Shown here piece after piece: positions 1 to 12,240 of a DNA stretch of 64,000 bases. This DNA comes from Coptis chinensis. Taxonomy: Eukaryota; Streptophyta; Magnoliopsida; Ranunculales; Ranunculaceae. The stretch is taken from assembly GCA_015680905.1 (NCBI GenBank), contig CM027380.1:51477001-51541000 (forward strand). The letters run 5' to 3'. Each line of letters starts with the position of its first letter. The stretch's first letter is position 1. Under the pieces are notes generated by a model that searched no databases, had not been told where the DNA came from, and saw only the letters and a list, made by a program, of their open reading frames with translations. A program made the position numbers and the translations under genes.

Positions 1-370
1 ATAGCGTCTTGTTTCTGGCGTGTTCGGTGTATATAACAAGTTAGAACACTGGAAAACTTGAAAAATCGAAGTTAATTATCAAACCCGTGGAAATCCGGCA
101 AAATTCAGCTCGAGCTGGTCGTCACTTTGAAGCGTAGTGCGCTTCGGTGTAACTTCAAGTTATAGTGTTTTAGCTGGTCGCTCAAAGCATCCGATAACTT
201 GAGTGCAGTCGCTCCTTTGGGCGCGAAGTGCGCCCGTGCAAATTTTTCTCGGAAGTTTTCAATGCTGAAGCGGACAACCACAGTATGAATCAAACAAGGG
301 TGGGTGGGTTTAATTCGACTTTAAGAAGAGTACTTATACTACGAAAACAATGCGAAAGTGAAACTAAGAT

Positions 371-383
371 GGCAGCGGCGCCA
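371..383 (-). other. Primer binding site of element G
   Basis: Read on the minus strand, the sequence TGGCGCCGCTGCC begins two bases after the LTR. It closely resembles the TGGCGCCGTTGCC site complementary to the 3' end of plant tRNA-Asp, the usual primer of Athila and Tat elements. Confidence 0.75.
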
Positions 384-385
384 TT

Positions 386-2019
386 TGATAAAACATAAAA
401 AGATAGTTTACCTACGAAATGAACGATAAAACTCAAAACGTAAGTAAACTAAAACTATCTTACGTGCCTAATTTATCAAAGATTTCTACTCTCAATCCTA
501 TGAGATATAGTGGAGTAGATGATTCGTTCTACTCCTAGTCCTTCCGCATGCTGTGTTCTCTATGTATAAATAATCGGTCTAAAAGTCTAATGAGAGATTT
601 ACGAAATGGCAACTAGACTACGATGCAACTACCCACAAGATGCAACTAGTCGACTATTAGAACAACTATGGGAATGCTACGTCGATTCTATGATAAGGAG
701 TTAGATGGGGATTGATTCCACCTTAACTCGACTTAATCCTACTAACGGCGATAATCGTCAGTAATCGAATTGAAGCCCATGAGAACAATGCAGTTACTCT
801 TAATCCCTAATTACACATGACATTTCTACCAATTCATAACTACCATGTGAACGATTACATCCATTCTCAAGGTGAACTAATCGTTTCTAGAGTGGAAAGG
901 AAATTACGACGACTCTACGATAATCGGAATCAAGCTTTCATCAAGGCTTCTCAACCCCCTCTAATGGGGGTTTAGCCGAGAATCATCATGCTATCATTCC
1001 CAATGGAATTCAAACAAGACATGATATAAAGATTTGAACTTTACTTGTTTAAACTCAATTCAAAACTACTCATGCAATAATTGAATTAAACTAATAATGA
1101 CAAATAATTGAATCTACGAATTGAAACTAAACAATTAATGGAAATGAAACTAGATTATGGAGAACACTATTTTATTAATCTAATGAATAATAAAACAATG
1201 ACTCAAATACTAAATTAATAATCTAACTAATCTAGGTCTAGCTATCTACGTAATAAGGGAATTTATATCTAAACAATTGTAAATGACAAGAATCGAAATT
1301 GACAAACTAGCTATTTTATTTATCAAACTAATGAAGAACAATGATTTTAAAGATTAATCTAAAACAATAATTGAAATTAAACTAAACTTAATTTTATTAA
1401 ATGAAAACAAGATCTAGAATTATTTATAGTTTTAGGTCTAACTAGCTACCATTAACAAAGAGTTAAGTTTTGGTTTTTATATGTTCAGATCCAAAAATCG
1501 TGCATGGGCTTGGATCCATGTTTTGGGCCAAAGAATCAGGCCCAAAACCCAATTCTTTCAGTCCAAAAAGGCCTCTTCAACTGCAGTTGGCTTTAACAGA
1601 CTTTTCGTCCACTTCTGCTCATCTGATGGGATCAAGCATTAGACCATTGGAAAGCTCTTTCCGAGTCGGTCGTTTTGACATAAGGTAGGCCCCATTCCGA
1701 GGTCTGAGTCCAAAGATACGGCCTTCGGAAGTTCTGCTGACTTTGTGTGCTATTTCTGCCCGCGTCGACTTTTCAGCTTTTGACTGGGCTTTAGAAAGGC
1801 TTTGTCTTCTTGAATCTTGGCCTTTAATCATGGAACTCCTTAGTAACCGACCTTTACTCCTTTATCTCGCTAAAGTGGCACATTTCTGCACATAATGGAC
1901 TTTGAAGCCTGAAATGCATAAAAACACGTAATCAGTGTTAACTCTTAATTATTACTCACATAATTGGTCTAAAAGTATGACTGTTACAGGGTTAAAACTA
2001 CAGTTTTGGGCTCTTATCA
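386..2019 (-). repeat. 5' LTR of element G (type 1)
   Basis: The LTR is 1634 bp, starting TGATAAGAGCC and ending TTATCA on the minus strand. The U3 end (plus 1990-2019) and the block around the phrase cgtgcatgggctt (1500-1515) match the LTRs of A (3530-4053), C (43670-44200) and the solo LTR in B. It is one of the longer type-1 LTRs here. The middle part (400-1450) is AT-rich and diverges most between copies. Confidence 0.8.
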
Positions 2020-2054
2020 CCCACGCTCATGCCTAAAATCGTAGACTTCTATTC

Positions 2055-2360
2055 TGTAATAAACACAAAACTATTTTTTTTAATATAAAAATAGAAGTTA
2101 GGTTTTGGGAAGCCTAAGTCACGACACAAAAACCCAATTTTGAGAGAAATCAAGATTGAGAGAGAGAGAACCCTTGCAAAGAGAAAATCTTGTAAGGAGA
2201 GAGGAGTGATCTAGTAAGGTGGAGAAACTTGAGAGGAGTGATTATAATCTTTCTTCCCATACTTATAAAATGATTACCTCTTGTGGACGTAGGCTTCATT
2301 GGCCGATCCACGTTATATCTTGTGTTGTGGTATGTTTTACTTGCTCTATATTTTTATTGT
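2055..2360 (+). mobile_element. Copia-type LTR remnant
   Basis: The stretch has a run of GAGAGAGAG motifs, then a block near 2280-2325 reading tcttgtggacgtaggctt, followed shortly by ccgatccacgtta and a cttgtgttgtgg tail. That succession is typical of the R-U5 part of plant Ty1/Copia LTRs. I see no confident LTR ends, primer site or coding region. It is probably an old solo LTR or fragment lying between elements G and A. Confidence 0.4.
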
Positions 2361-2899
2361 CTGTTTGTGATAGTTATATCCATATATTAGGATAGTGGTT
2401 GTTGGTTGTAGTTAAAAAGTTAGATTTTTGTCTGGAGTAGAAGATTGTCAAAGTACAAGCTATCTAAGTAGGGGATCGATTGGTATCGTTGTCCCCAATA
2501 GATTTAGGGGTCATTTCTATCCCTGATTACTGTGATAACACTTCCACTACTATAAAGAAGAATCGTCTACTTTAGACAAAAGAATTACCAAACTGAAAAA
2601 GTGTGACGATTCCATAAACGCCCTCTCTCCAGGCGTTATGTCATGAAAACTAATTGAATTATCAGATGATTCAAGTAGAAAAAATGGAAAGAACACATTG
2701 GATATTCTAATGATTCAAATTACAAAAAATAGCGGTGGCTTCATCTCACCCCTTGAGAAGAGATTAGGAGGAACCTTTAAATATGAAGTGAAAACAAAAG
2801 TCGAAAAGGTGAAGTAAATATATAGTCAAAAAAAGGTGGCAAAACACTACGAAGAATCTCATGAGGGATAAAATTCTTTGGATAAACCAAACCATAAAT
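2361..2899. other. Unassigned spacer
   Basis: I recognise no gene or named repeat here. It may contain the rest of the Copia remnant and the poorly aligning U5 end of the A LTR, whose homology to the other type-1 LTRs becomes clear only near 2930. Confidence 0.4.
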
Positions 2900-4053
2900 G
2901 GCAATTTAATACGAAGATGTGAATGAGAAGAAGGGATTAGGGAGATTTGATATCCACCTTGAATTATCCCTAACATGCTAGTATAGATTCTTGCAACCCT
3001 AATCTTTATGCTTTCACTAAGGGTTCAACATAAAGGTTAGGTCTTTTGATCCCTAATTATTCATGACATCTCTAACCAACTAATAATTAGCATAAGAGGA
3101 AATTTAAACCCATTCTCATGGTGAATGAACTACCCTCTAGATTGAAACTCTTAAAAGTAATTAATCTACACTAACACATCAAGTCTTCATCAAAGCTTCA
3201 ATCAAACCCGTCTAATGGAGGTTTAGCTATGAATCATGGGACTATCATGAATATAGAATATGAATAAGAATACATAATAGAAGCAATATGAATAACTTGG
3301 ATTTTATTAATGATGGCTAGCTAATAAATAATAATCAGGTTTAGACTAAAGAGAAAATAGACTAATGAATTAAACTAATTTAGACTAAGTGGGAGTGAGA
3401 GAGTTAAATTATTCTAAGTAATGGGAGGGGAGAGAGAGTTAAATTATTAATTCTAACTAATGGGAAGGGAGAGAGCTAGAGTTTTCCCCTAGACCTCTTT
3501 ATATATGAGAGGCTAGGTTTACAATTTTCGTGCATGGGCTTTGGAGCTATGTTTTGGGCCACTAAATCATGCCTAAAACCTAATTACGTAAGTCCAAAAA
3601 CTTCTCTGCTAGAATTTACAACAACAATCGTTTTGTCCACTTTAACTCCTCTAATTGGGTCAACGCCTAGACCATTAGAAAGCTCTTTCCGAGCTGGTCG
3701 TTTTGACGTATAATAGGCCCAATTCCAAGGTCTGAGTCCAAAGATATAGCCTGCAGAAGTTCTACTGGCTTTTATGTTTTATTTTTGCCTGCGTTGACTT
3801 TGACTTTTCAGCTTTGACCGGGCTTTAAAAAGGCTTTTTCTTCTTGAAACTTGGGCATTAACCATAGAACTTCTTAGCAACCAACCTTTGCTCCTTTCTC
3901 TTGCAAAACTGACATAATTCTTCACATATTTGATTCAAATACCTAAAATACACAAAAGCACGTAAACAGTACTAACTCTTATTTATTATAAACATAATTG
4001 GTCTAAATGTAATATTCTTAAAGGGTTAAAACTATTGTTTTGGGCTCTTATCA
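2900..4053 (-). repeat. 3' LTR of element A (type 1)
   Basis: The right end is sharp: minus strand TGATAAGAGCCC, preceded by a G-rich polypurine tract. Homology to the C LTR (43174-44200) is clear from about 2930, beginning at a shared gattagggagattt block. The left (U5) end is uncertain by a few hundred bases. A TATA-like tctttatatatgagagg lies near 3495, the same place as in the other type-1 LTRs. Confidence 0.65.
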
Positions 4054-5881
4054 AACCACCCCCAAACAACATTTTGCTATTCCTCGAACAAAGATGAGAA
4101 ATTAAAATAAGTGACCAAAAATAGAGTTCTAACTAATCTCGTTTCGCCGAGTGCGATTGCATTGACCATATACAATAAGGCCTTAAACCACAAGGAATTC
4201 CCTAGTGGACGAGTTATAGCATCCTGAGAGTTTTCTAGAGAAGATACTCGCAAACTTCATTTATACTACAACGACTAAGAAATAAAATGAATGTTTCCTT
4301 ATTTATTCTTAGATATCTATACATTTCACTAGCAATGAGTAAAAAATAATCAATTCGAAACCTAAGCTAATACGTGCATAATAATTAATCATCTATGGAT
4401 AAACATATATATAATGAACTATGCTATGAAATGCAATAACATATACGTTTATGAAACTTTGGAATAACATCCTTAAGTAGGTCCTCACAAATATGTCAAG
4501 ACAAAAATACTTTGATTTTTTTGCTCAAGTTTTGCTAACTCCAGTGTGCAGTGGGCACACTTTTTCTCTCAATCTCAATGATGTACAAGGGAGACGAGGT
4601 CGATCAAACACATCTGCCACTTACTATCACACCAACCTATTCCTAATTGAGTTAGATGTCTTTCTTAGGTGTTGCGGAGATTAGGTGATGGTTTAAGAAG
4701 GAAGGAAATGGATATTCAAAAGGATGAGTTTGAGAAAATAGGGTCTTCATATTATGTAACTAGAGAAAACCTTGTTCTTACTTTGCTTCTTCACTTTGTT
4801 TCTATCCTTAGCCATTTTATTTTTCTTTTGGCTTTTGACTCATTCGAATCTGTTTTTGGAGTCCTAACTTTATTTTATTTATTTATTTTTTTCTTTTCTT
4901 TTGAATGAAAACTTTCTTTTCTTTTCTTATTTGAAGCAACTAGCAAATTCTTGGTTTTCCACTGGTCTGTCTCTTTTCTTTTCTCCATTTTATCTTACTT
5001 CTCAGGCTCATTCCTAACTGGGCAGGCTGATTTTTTTTTTATTTTGTGTTTATAAAAGGGTAAAGGATTTGTGGTTTATGAAAAGGCTAAATGAAAAGCT
5101 CAGAGGGGCGACTAGCGAAAAATAATTTCATATAGGTTTGAATTTCTGGCTATATTGATCCAAAAAGGGCCCAAATTCTCGCTTAGGATATGGTATAGTG
5201 ATAAAGCAAGTGGATGTGTGAATTCTTTATACATAATTTACTTCTCCCTTATGTCATTACTCAGACATTTCACTCATATAAGGCTTTTAGGCTATATTCT
5301 CACAGGATTTGTAGAACAAGTATTCTAGCCTAGGTTTCAGAAACTTACTGCTAATACAAACATAGATGCTCATACAATATATTTATGGAAAGATGCAATG
5401 ACTATTACCTACATATTAACCTAAGTTTCTAAAAACTATTCTAATTTAAGAGCTAACGTGAAACTTCTAGACTATTATCATCACAGAAAAAGAAACAATA
5501 CCAATATTTCTAAGTGCATAGTATAAATACTTTTTAATTTTTTACTAGAAAGCAAAGTGCATATTATACATCTATATATCCTTATAGGTGTCTTAAATTA
5601 TGCGTGTTTCTATGCCACCGCCAAACAAAAAACATGTTTTGTCCTCAAAGTATAGAAATAAGAAGGATAGAAAATACCATGGAAACGTATGAAAATTTTA
5701 TAGCACCTGCAATACAAATTTAGAACATACTAATATAGGTAAAAAAAACAGACACAACTCTATATGAGTTCCACCAGTTATGGGGATAACAAGAATTAAA
5801 TTGCTTGGGACATAAACAAACACTAACAGAAAGTAAAACTTACCTTATATCCAGCATTTAAGCGTTGTCCTCCTCTTCTAT
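4054..5881 (-). other. Polypurine tract and 3' noncoding region of element A
   Basis: The minus-strand polypurine tract (GTTTGGGGGTGG) abuts the LTR at 4056-4070. The rest is noncoding and aligns with 32849-34680 of element C, including the cactttttctctc block and long T/C-rich runs near 4860-5050. No gene is seen. It ends where B is inserted, at the TCTAT target site 5877-5881. Confidence 0.65.
5877..5881. repeat. Target site duplication of element B, left copy
   Basis: TCTAT directly precedes TGATAAGC. The same five bases follow the 3' LTR at 26489-26493. Five-base duplications are the norm for Ty3/Gypsy integrase. Confidence 0.85.
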
Positions 5882-7549
5882 TGATAAGCATCCAAAATTG
5901 TATTATAAAACCCTGTAGAGACGTAACATTTCGGTTAATTTTGTGCTTAATAATCATGAATTAATTGTATTCTCTTGCTTTTGCAAGTTGGAGCAACCAA
6001 CGTAAAAGTGATGATAAAGCCAGTATTTAAGTACGGAATAGGGAGTATACATAAAGCTTTCCGATTAAGCCATGTGAAGCCCACCAAATTCAGACTAAAG
6101 CCCAAAGACTCAAACATGACAGAATCAAGCTAAAAATTGGATTACGTGCACAGAAACAGCAAACTTCCAGAGCTCATATCTCTTGAACCAGGACTCCAAA
6201 TTTGGCAAGTGAGATTCTCAGACGATCAGTACGACCAACTCTATGAAAAGGTGGGAAGTTGTAAAAATCCCAAAAGACCAGCCCGCCATTGGACACAGCA
6301 CGTTGAGCCACTATGCGGGCCCACAAGATTTGATGAGTCATCGTGCAAGTCAAGACAAAAGGAGTAAATAATTGGAACAAAATGGACACCTTGCATGCAA
6401 TTAATGGAGTTAGATAAGATTAGGTGCTAATAGTGCAAACCATGCAATGTGTCATTTTGCTTTGGTTTTGTGGATAAGATGGAAATTAATAGGAGTTTGT
6501 GTTTCATGTGGGATAAGAAGAGAAAGCTCTCTTATATATAAGGGGGGCTGATTTTGGAGCATTAACTCCCTTTTGAGATTCCTTTTTCATTCTTTGTCTT
6601 GTAGTTTAGTTTTTAGTTTTTTTTTTATGTAAGAAAACTTGTAATAGTGTTAATGGAGAACATATTTAGTGTTTAAAATAAACTTCATCATTTCCTTAGG
6701 TAATTCAGGTTTTAGTTTTTCTTTTCTTCTTCCTTTCTCTCATTAGCTTATATAACTTGTAGTTTTTCAAATAATCCGAGGATCATGAGCTAAAACCCTC
6801 CAAGGTGGAGGGTTAATGATGAAAATGTGAGGATTCGTATATGTTTCTTAGAAGTAGGATTCACTTCTTAGGACTAAGGACACATGTAGCACAATACCCC
6901 AAAATGCATGGTAGTGTCCAGCCAAAATTGAGGCATGGAGGTTGAGAAAGACTCGCGTACGCCACCCTTTTCATGCCTGGGCTAGCCGTGCGCGTAGGTC
7001 CTTTTTGACTTCTTAATTCTCTATGAGACAGGTGTATGTTGTATGTGTCCAGGAGTTGAGATGGTATTTCAAAGATGAAATATCAGCTCAACTCCTTATG
7101 CTAGGGAAATGGACTTAGAGATGAGTTCATCTCGCTAGGGATCAACGTTCTATCCATTTAGGGTTTGATAATGAACCCAAAACGACTTAGAGATGGTAGT
7201 AATATGATTTTAAGGGATTATAATGAGTCCTTGCATGAGTAGCATAATCCTCTACCCTTTATTTCTCTTTAAATATCTTGTTAAAAATCTTAGTTTTTCC
7301 ATTTTTTGTGTCTCGCATTTTAATTGTCCGTTAGGATTTAAAACATAGCAAACCTTAGCTAGCAAATCAATATGAAACTTACTCACTAGTTTCCTAAGGA
7401 GCACAATAAAGTTGTAATGTTGTCCTAGACTTTAGGTTGGAATGAATTCCAACTCGAGCTAAACAAACGAACACACGTGAGTAAGGACTTGAGTTTACAC
7501 TGAACGGAGAAGAGAAATCAAATCTTTATACCACAAAGTGTAAATATCA
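5882..7549 (+). repeat. 5' LTR of element B (type 2)
   Basis: The LTR is 1668 bp, TGATAAGCAT to AAATATCA. It matches 24817-26488 over its whole length with scattered substitutions. The related LTRs of E (46139-47750) and F (54741-56183) are more diverged. It includes a short ORF-like stretch at 6137-6367 that I do not regard as a gene. Confidence 0.9.
6533..6545 (+). promoter_or_regulatory. TATA-like core promoter of the B 5' LTR
   Basis: TATATATAAGGGG lies about two fifths into the LTR, preceded by agagaaagctctc. The 3' LTR keeps the same context with tatgtataaggg near 25468. Type-1 LTRs have tatataaagagg at an equivalent place (minus strand, near 43645). Position and sequence fit a U3 promoter; activity is inferred. 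Confidence 0.5.
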
Positions 7550-7551
7550 AA

Positions 7552-7565
7552 TGGTGCCACTGCCA
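7552..7565 (+). other. Primer binding site of element B
   Basis: TGGTGCCACTGCCA starts two bases after the LTR. It is a variant of the tRNA-Asp-type site seen in G and C, with changes at two or three positions, so primer identity is likely but not certain. Confidence 0.65.
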
Positions 7566-7739
7566 TTCTAAAGATCCAAGGACCATTGTTACAAACTGGA
7601 ATTGCTCCAAAGGGAAACCCTTCACTATCATTCCTTTCCTTCCTTTCATTTTCTTGTGTTTTTCTTCGTTTTTTATTTTAAAATTTTCCCACATTTTGGT
7701 ACTAATCCCAGATCGGATTTTTGGTGGCACTTGCAGAAA

Positions 7740-8688
7740 CCAAAAGTTAGGACCTGGAGCCTAATCTACACACTGACCTAAGACTCCTATAAAAATTTGA
7801 GCCTATTGCGAACAATTACTGTGTGTGCGCGATACCTAACTTGCGTCCGCTAGCACGCCCTCGCGCACGCGGGTGGATGTAATCTATTTTTGATCATGTT
7901 TCAACAGCAGCACCTACTGGTCTTTCTCATTCCAATAAAGGGCCAAAGTTTTTGAACTTGAAACAACTACTTCAAAATTCCTTTTGGTGTTCGGGACGTC
8001 CATGGTTTGGAACAACTGTTTCATTTCTTTGGCAGACTTGCAGGACGTTAATAGGAACCAAAAGTTAGGATCTGGAGCTTAATCTACACACTGACTTAAG
8101 ACTCCTATAAAAATTTGAGCCTACTGTGAACAATTACTGCGCATGCACTATACTTGACTCGCGTCCGCTAGCATGCCCTCGCGCACGCGGGTGGATGTAA
8201 TCTATTCTTGCTCGTGTTTCAACAACATGACCTACTGGTCTTTCTCATTCTAGTAAAGGGCCAAAGTTTATGAACCTGAAACAGCTACTTCAAAATTCCT
8301 TTTGGTGTTCGGGACGTCCACGGTTTGAAACGATTGTTTCATTTCTTTGGCGGACTTGCGGACGCTAACAGGAACCAAAAGTTAGGACCTGGAGCCTAAT
8401 CTACACACTGACCTAAGACTCCCGTAAAAGTTTAAGCCTACTGCGAACAATTACTGTGCGTGCGCAATACCTGACTCGCGTCCGCTAGCACGCCTTTGCG
8501 CGCGCGGGTGGATGTAATCTATTCTTGCTCATGTTTCAACAGCAGCACCTACTGGTCTTTCTCATTCCAGTAAAGGGCCAAAGTTTCTGAACCTGAAACA
8601 GCTACTTCAAAATTCCTTTTGGTGTTCGGGACGTCCACGGTTTGGAATGACTGTTTCATTTCTTTGGCGGACTTGCGGGACGCTAACA
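7740..8688 (+). repeat. Three 317-bp tandem repeats in the B leader
   Basis: Units start at 7740, 8058 and 8375, each beginning ccaaaagttagga and ending with a cggacttgcgggacgctaac-like phrase. Each contains a CpG-rich core with gcgtccgctagcacgcc and gcgcgcgggtgg, unusual in this AT-rich window. The copies differ by scattered substitutions, with the second and third slightly closer to each other. The unit is noncoding as far as I can see. Confidence 0.85.
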
Positions 8689-9821
8689 TGTTCTACTATT
8701 AAATGTTTATTGTATGATTCACATGTGTTATCTATTATGTCGTAGGTAATGGATTATTATTTGTGTATTAGGTTAGAAATATGTATGAATCATGTGAATA
8801 CGTCTGTTAATATATATATGCGGTTAAGTGATTATGAATTACATATTAATGTATATATACATGCCTGTGGTACTGTGTTGCATGGTTATATTTATCTATA
8901 CGTATAAGTGACTATTGTTGCCTGTTTCGTATCGATCTGTTTATGAGTAAATTATCTTGTTTAATAACTCGATTTGTCTTGAAAGAGGAGAACATTCCAA
9001 CGAGGGTTAAAATCTGAGTTGGGTAAGTTGTTTTTAAACCCTCCGGGGCTGAAGCTGCTCTCTATATGACATTCGCAATCTCAATGAGTATTGACGAAAT
9101 CGAATTATTATGCAAAACACGAGTAGTATATTACTCTATATATAATATGTTGCCTGTTTAGTTTTTACGTATATGTTACGTCTTTGCTTATTAGTATATA
9201 TATATACGCGTATGTATAGTATCTTCGCATGCTACCGTATCTAGATACGTATGAGTAATTATAATTTGCCTATTAGTGTAGATATACATATACGTAATAT
9301 ATATCTACCTATTAGCTTACATATACATATTACTGATGTGTATTTGTCTATACGTATCGAAGTATTTATTGATGATACAACCTTGCCTATTAGTATTTCT
9401 ATACGTATGAGTAGAATATCTTCACATGCTAATGTATCTAGTAATGTATGAGTAAGTTATATTTGCATTATTAGACTTCAATTATATACGTATGAGTTGT
9501 ATTTCCATGATTGCATGATTTTACTTTACCCCTTGCATAAATTTTAATTAAAAAAAAATCCCATAAATCTTAATCATATTCCAACGGTGTCTAGGAAACT
9601 TTAAAGATTGAGGTTACTTAATTAGAACCGTGCTTGCACAGAAATCCTCCCTCATATTTTTTTTGTGACCTGGCTGTTGGTTTATGCACATGTATTTCTA
9701 GCTTCACTGCTACATTAGCAGCAGCTTAGGCCTACGTTGTTCAATTCTAAAGCTTCAGAAAATAATATAATTCAAGTAATAATAAGTTCATTTTGTGCAT
9801 CAGATTTAATTTTATGCTTGC
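8689..9821 (+). other. AT-rich remainder of the B leader with degenerate short repeats
   Basis: There is no gene here. From about 9120 to 9510 the sequence is built from degenerate repeats around tatacgtatgagta and tgcctattagt, which leave a spurious open frame at 9251-9451. A splice-acceptor-like region precedes gag, but I cannot support a specific site. Confidence 0.45.
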
Positions 9822-11388
9822 ATGAGATTACAGTCTGGTACTAATAAAAAATTTGAACATACTTATCGTAGGAGAAAGTACGATAAGCATTTGTGTAAGT
9901 TCTCACCTCAAAATAGTTCCTCATCTGTTAATAAAAATCATCAAGATCCCTTGTCGCCATTAACTTCATTCGTTATGGCTGACGAAACTCCACCAGCTGA
10001 GAATCCCCTTTCGGACTTCTAACTGTATTACAGGAAGGACCTTCTTCCTGCATCAAACTCGAGGATATTGTTGGCGATTTTAGAATCCCGCCTAACGTTT
10101 TTGGATTGTTACCTATTTATCATGGTCATTTTAGAATCCCGCCTAACGTTTTTGGATTGTTACCTATTTATGAAACCGTATAATCACCTTCGTAGGATTC
10201 AGTAAGTAGCCACAACATTTCACCACCCATCTGTCTCTACCAAACAAGTCTTGCTTAGGTTGTTTTCTTTCACTTTAGTTGATAAAAGCATAGGATTCAT
10301 ATAATTTTCTTGAAAAACAAGCAACAAGAGGTACACATTAGGGTAACACTGATTCTTCTAGGTCATCTAAGGATACTGTTACAAAAGCTACATCTATTTT
10401 TGAGGTAAAACCCGATCTCGAATTAAAAAATATGATAGAATCCCTCACTAAAAAAGTAGATGCCTTCGCAGTTCAAGTAAACGATCAACTCCCATAACAG
10501 GTCATGAACGTTAACACTTTCCCATGTATCCTTTGTCTTAGTCCTAACCATCCTAATACTTATTGTCCCTTGTTATATGCCTCCCTTTCCCAACCATCAA
10601 AAGAGGCATGTGCATTCAACATTCCTAATGCACCTTGGAGAAAACATCCGAATTTCGCTTGGCGCCCAAATACACAACAGATAGCTCCTCCAGGTTTCGC
10701 CAATCCACCTGTTCGACCACCCAACAACTTTATTTCATACCGCCAAGGAAATAATCAGCAATACCAACAAAGTCAAAATCAATTTCAAAGTAATTCCAAC
10801 GCTAACTACCAAAACAATCGCAGCCTTGTTCCAGCAAATCCTAGTTCTGGCTATAATCAACAACTTCCCAATAATAATCGTGAACTAGTCCCTGTTGCAC
10901 AACCTATGTCACTCGCTACTGACAGGACAAGTAAGACTTTTTTCACTTACATGAACCAACAATCCCAAATCCTAACGTCTATCCAACAATCACTTCAACA
11001 ATTAGCACAAGAAAAGAGTTAGAAAGGCGTGTTTCCTGGCCAAGCAGTTCTGAACCCTAAGCCAGCGAACACTGCCTTTGAACTCACCAATGCACCTGGT
11101 ACAAATGCTCCAAACCAAGGTGAGGTGAATGCAATAACTACTCTTCATTCTGGCCAAACTGTTGACAATCAAATCCGTATGCCAGACGATCAAACAAAGG
11201 TAACTGGAGCTTCCAATGAACCTGCTTCCGATAATGAACCTACGATGGAAACACCAAGTTCAACAAAGTCACCATCTAATAAATTAGGAAATGAGCAAGC
11301 AGATCCTTATGCAAAATTCCGCCCTAAGGCACCATTTCCTGCCCGTTTGGCAAAGAATAAACTTAATGGAAATTTTGGTGAAATTTGA
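9822..11388 (+). pseudogene. gag: gag of element B (fossil)
   Basis: The capsid/nucleocapsid precursor begins MRLQSG, matching MRLRSG at the gag starts of A (31649) and C (42354). The start is chosen on that agreement. The nucleocapsid part (from 10504) holds a zinc knuckle C-x2-C-x4-H-x4-C in PCILCLSPNHPNTYC. A Gln/Asn-rich segment follows, then a stretch shared with the other copies (FPGQAVLNP). The central capsid part is poorly preserved here compared with C. The family role is particle assembly and RNA packaging in the cytoplasm. Several breaks are present. Confidence 0.8.
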
Positions 11389-11403
11389 GAAACTTTTAAG
11401 AAT

Positions 11404-12240
11404 TTGACAATCAACTTACCTTTTCTCAATGCCCTAAAACAATTGCCAAAATATGCAAAATTTTTGAAAGATATGTGCACCACAAAAAGGAGAACAAATG
11501 TTCCTCAACAAGCATTCCTTACTGAACCGTTTCCGTCCATCACCGAATACAATGGTATAGTCAAATATAAGGACCCTGGTAGACCAACAGTTCCATGCAC
11601 ATTAGGTGACAAATATACAGCTACTACACTAATAGACCTAGGAGCTAGTGTGAACTTACTTCCTTATTACTTATTCAAACAACTAGGTCTACATGAGCTT
11701 AAACTTACCACGATGACTCTACAGTTAGCCGATCATTCCATTAAGTATCCAAAAGGCATTGTGGAAAACGTCCTTGTAAAAGTCCAAGACTTTTACTATC
11801 CCGTCGATTTTGTCATTTTGGATACCGAAGTTGCCTGTGACTCCATTCCTATCATATTAGGGCGTCCGTTCCTAGCAACTGCTAATGCTCTCATAAATTG
11901 TAGGGATGGTTCCATGACCATGTCCTTCAGAAATCTTTTGGTCGAGGTTAATGTGTTCAAGTTGATGAAACAAATTCCAGAGAATGACAATGATGGTGAG
12001 GTTAACCTGGTTGACACCTTTGTCCAAGAATATTTAACAAACTCTTTTCCTGACGATGAAGTACACCAATTTCTTTTCTTTGGTGATTTTGAATTTGATG
12101 TTGATGCTTATTCACAAGATGTAAATGCGTTATTAGAGTCAATACCACTATTTGACCCTACTACCGTCCTGTCAAACAACTTGGACGAACATCAATATGT
12201 TTTCTCTATGGAAGATGATTTTCCTCAAGACTCTTTAATA
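11404..12240 (+). pseudogene. Protease region of element B
   Basis: The aspartic protease domain matures Gag-Pol. It carries the active-site segment IDLGASVNLLPY (Asp-Leu-Gly-Ala) near 11630, followed by the flap-side and second conserved segments, including IILGRPFL near 11850. DLGA in place of the retroviral DTGA is shared by every element in this window and is usual in Athila-type proteases. Upstream, NLTINLPFLNAL (11400) is the conserved gag-protease linker. The open frame continues to 12489 into the RT N-terminal part. Confidence 0.85.

Larger units (their letters stand above)
1..2019 (-). mobile_element. Element G: 5' end of a type-1 Athila LTR retrotransposon
   Basis: This is the 5' LTR (386-2019) and the first part of the leader (1-370) of a minus-strand element whose gag and pol lie left of the window. 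The boundary is clear. On the minus strand the LTR ends TTATCA, followed by two bases and a tRNA-Asp-like primer site. The leader is about alignable with the leader of element C (42355-42857), sharing the stretch caaacaagggtgggtgggtt. It carries a CpG-rich GCGC motif near 217-240, as the leaders of A and C do. No coding sequence of G is inside the window, and the small open frame at 105-293 is not a gene I recognise. Whether G is whole cannot be judged here. Confidence 0.8.

Noticed and set aside
9251-9451. Frame with repeated LPISVDIHI-type units in the B leader
   Set aside because: It is the translation of degenerate tatacgtatgagta repeats, in a noncoding leader.
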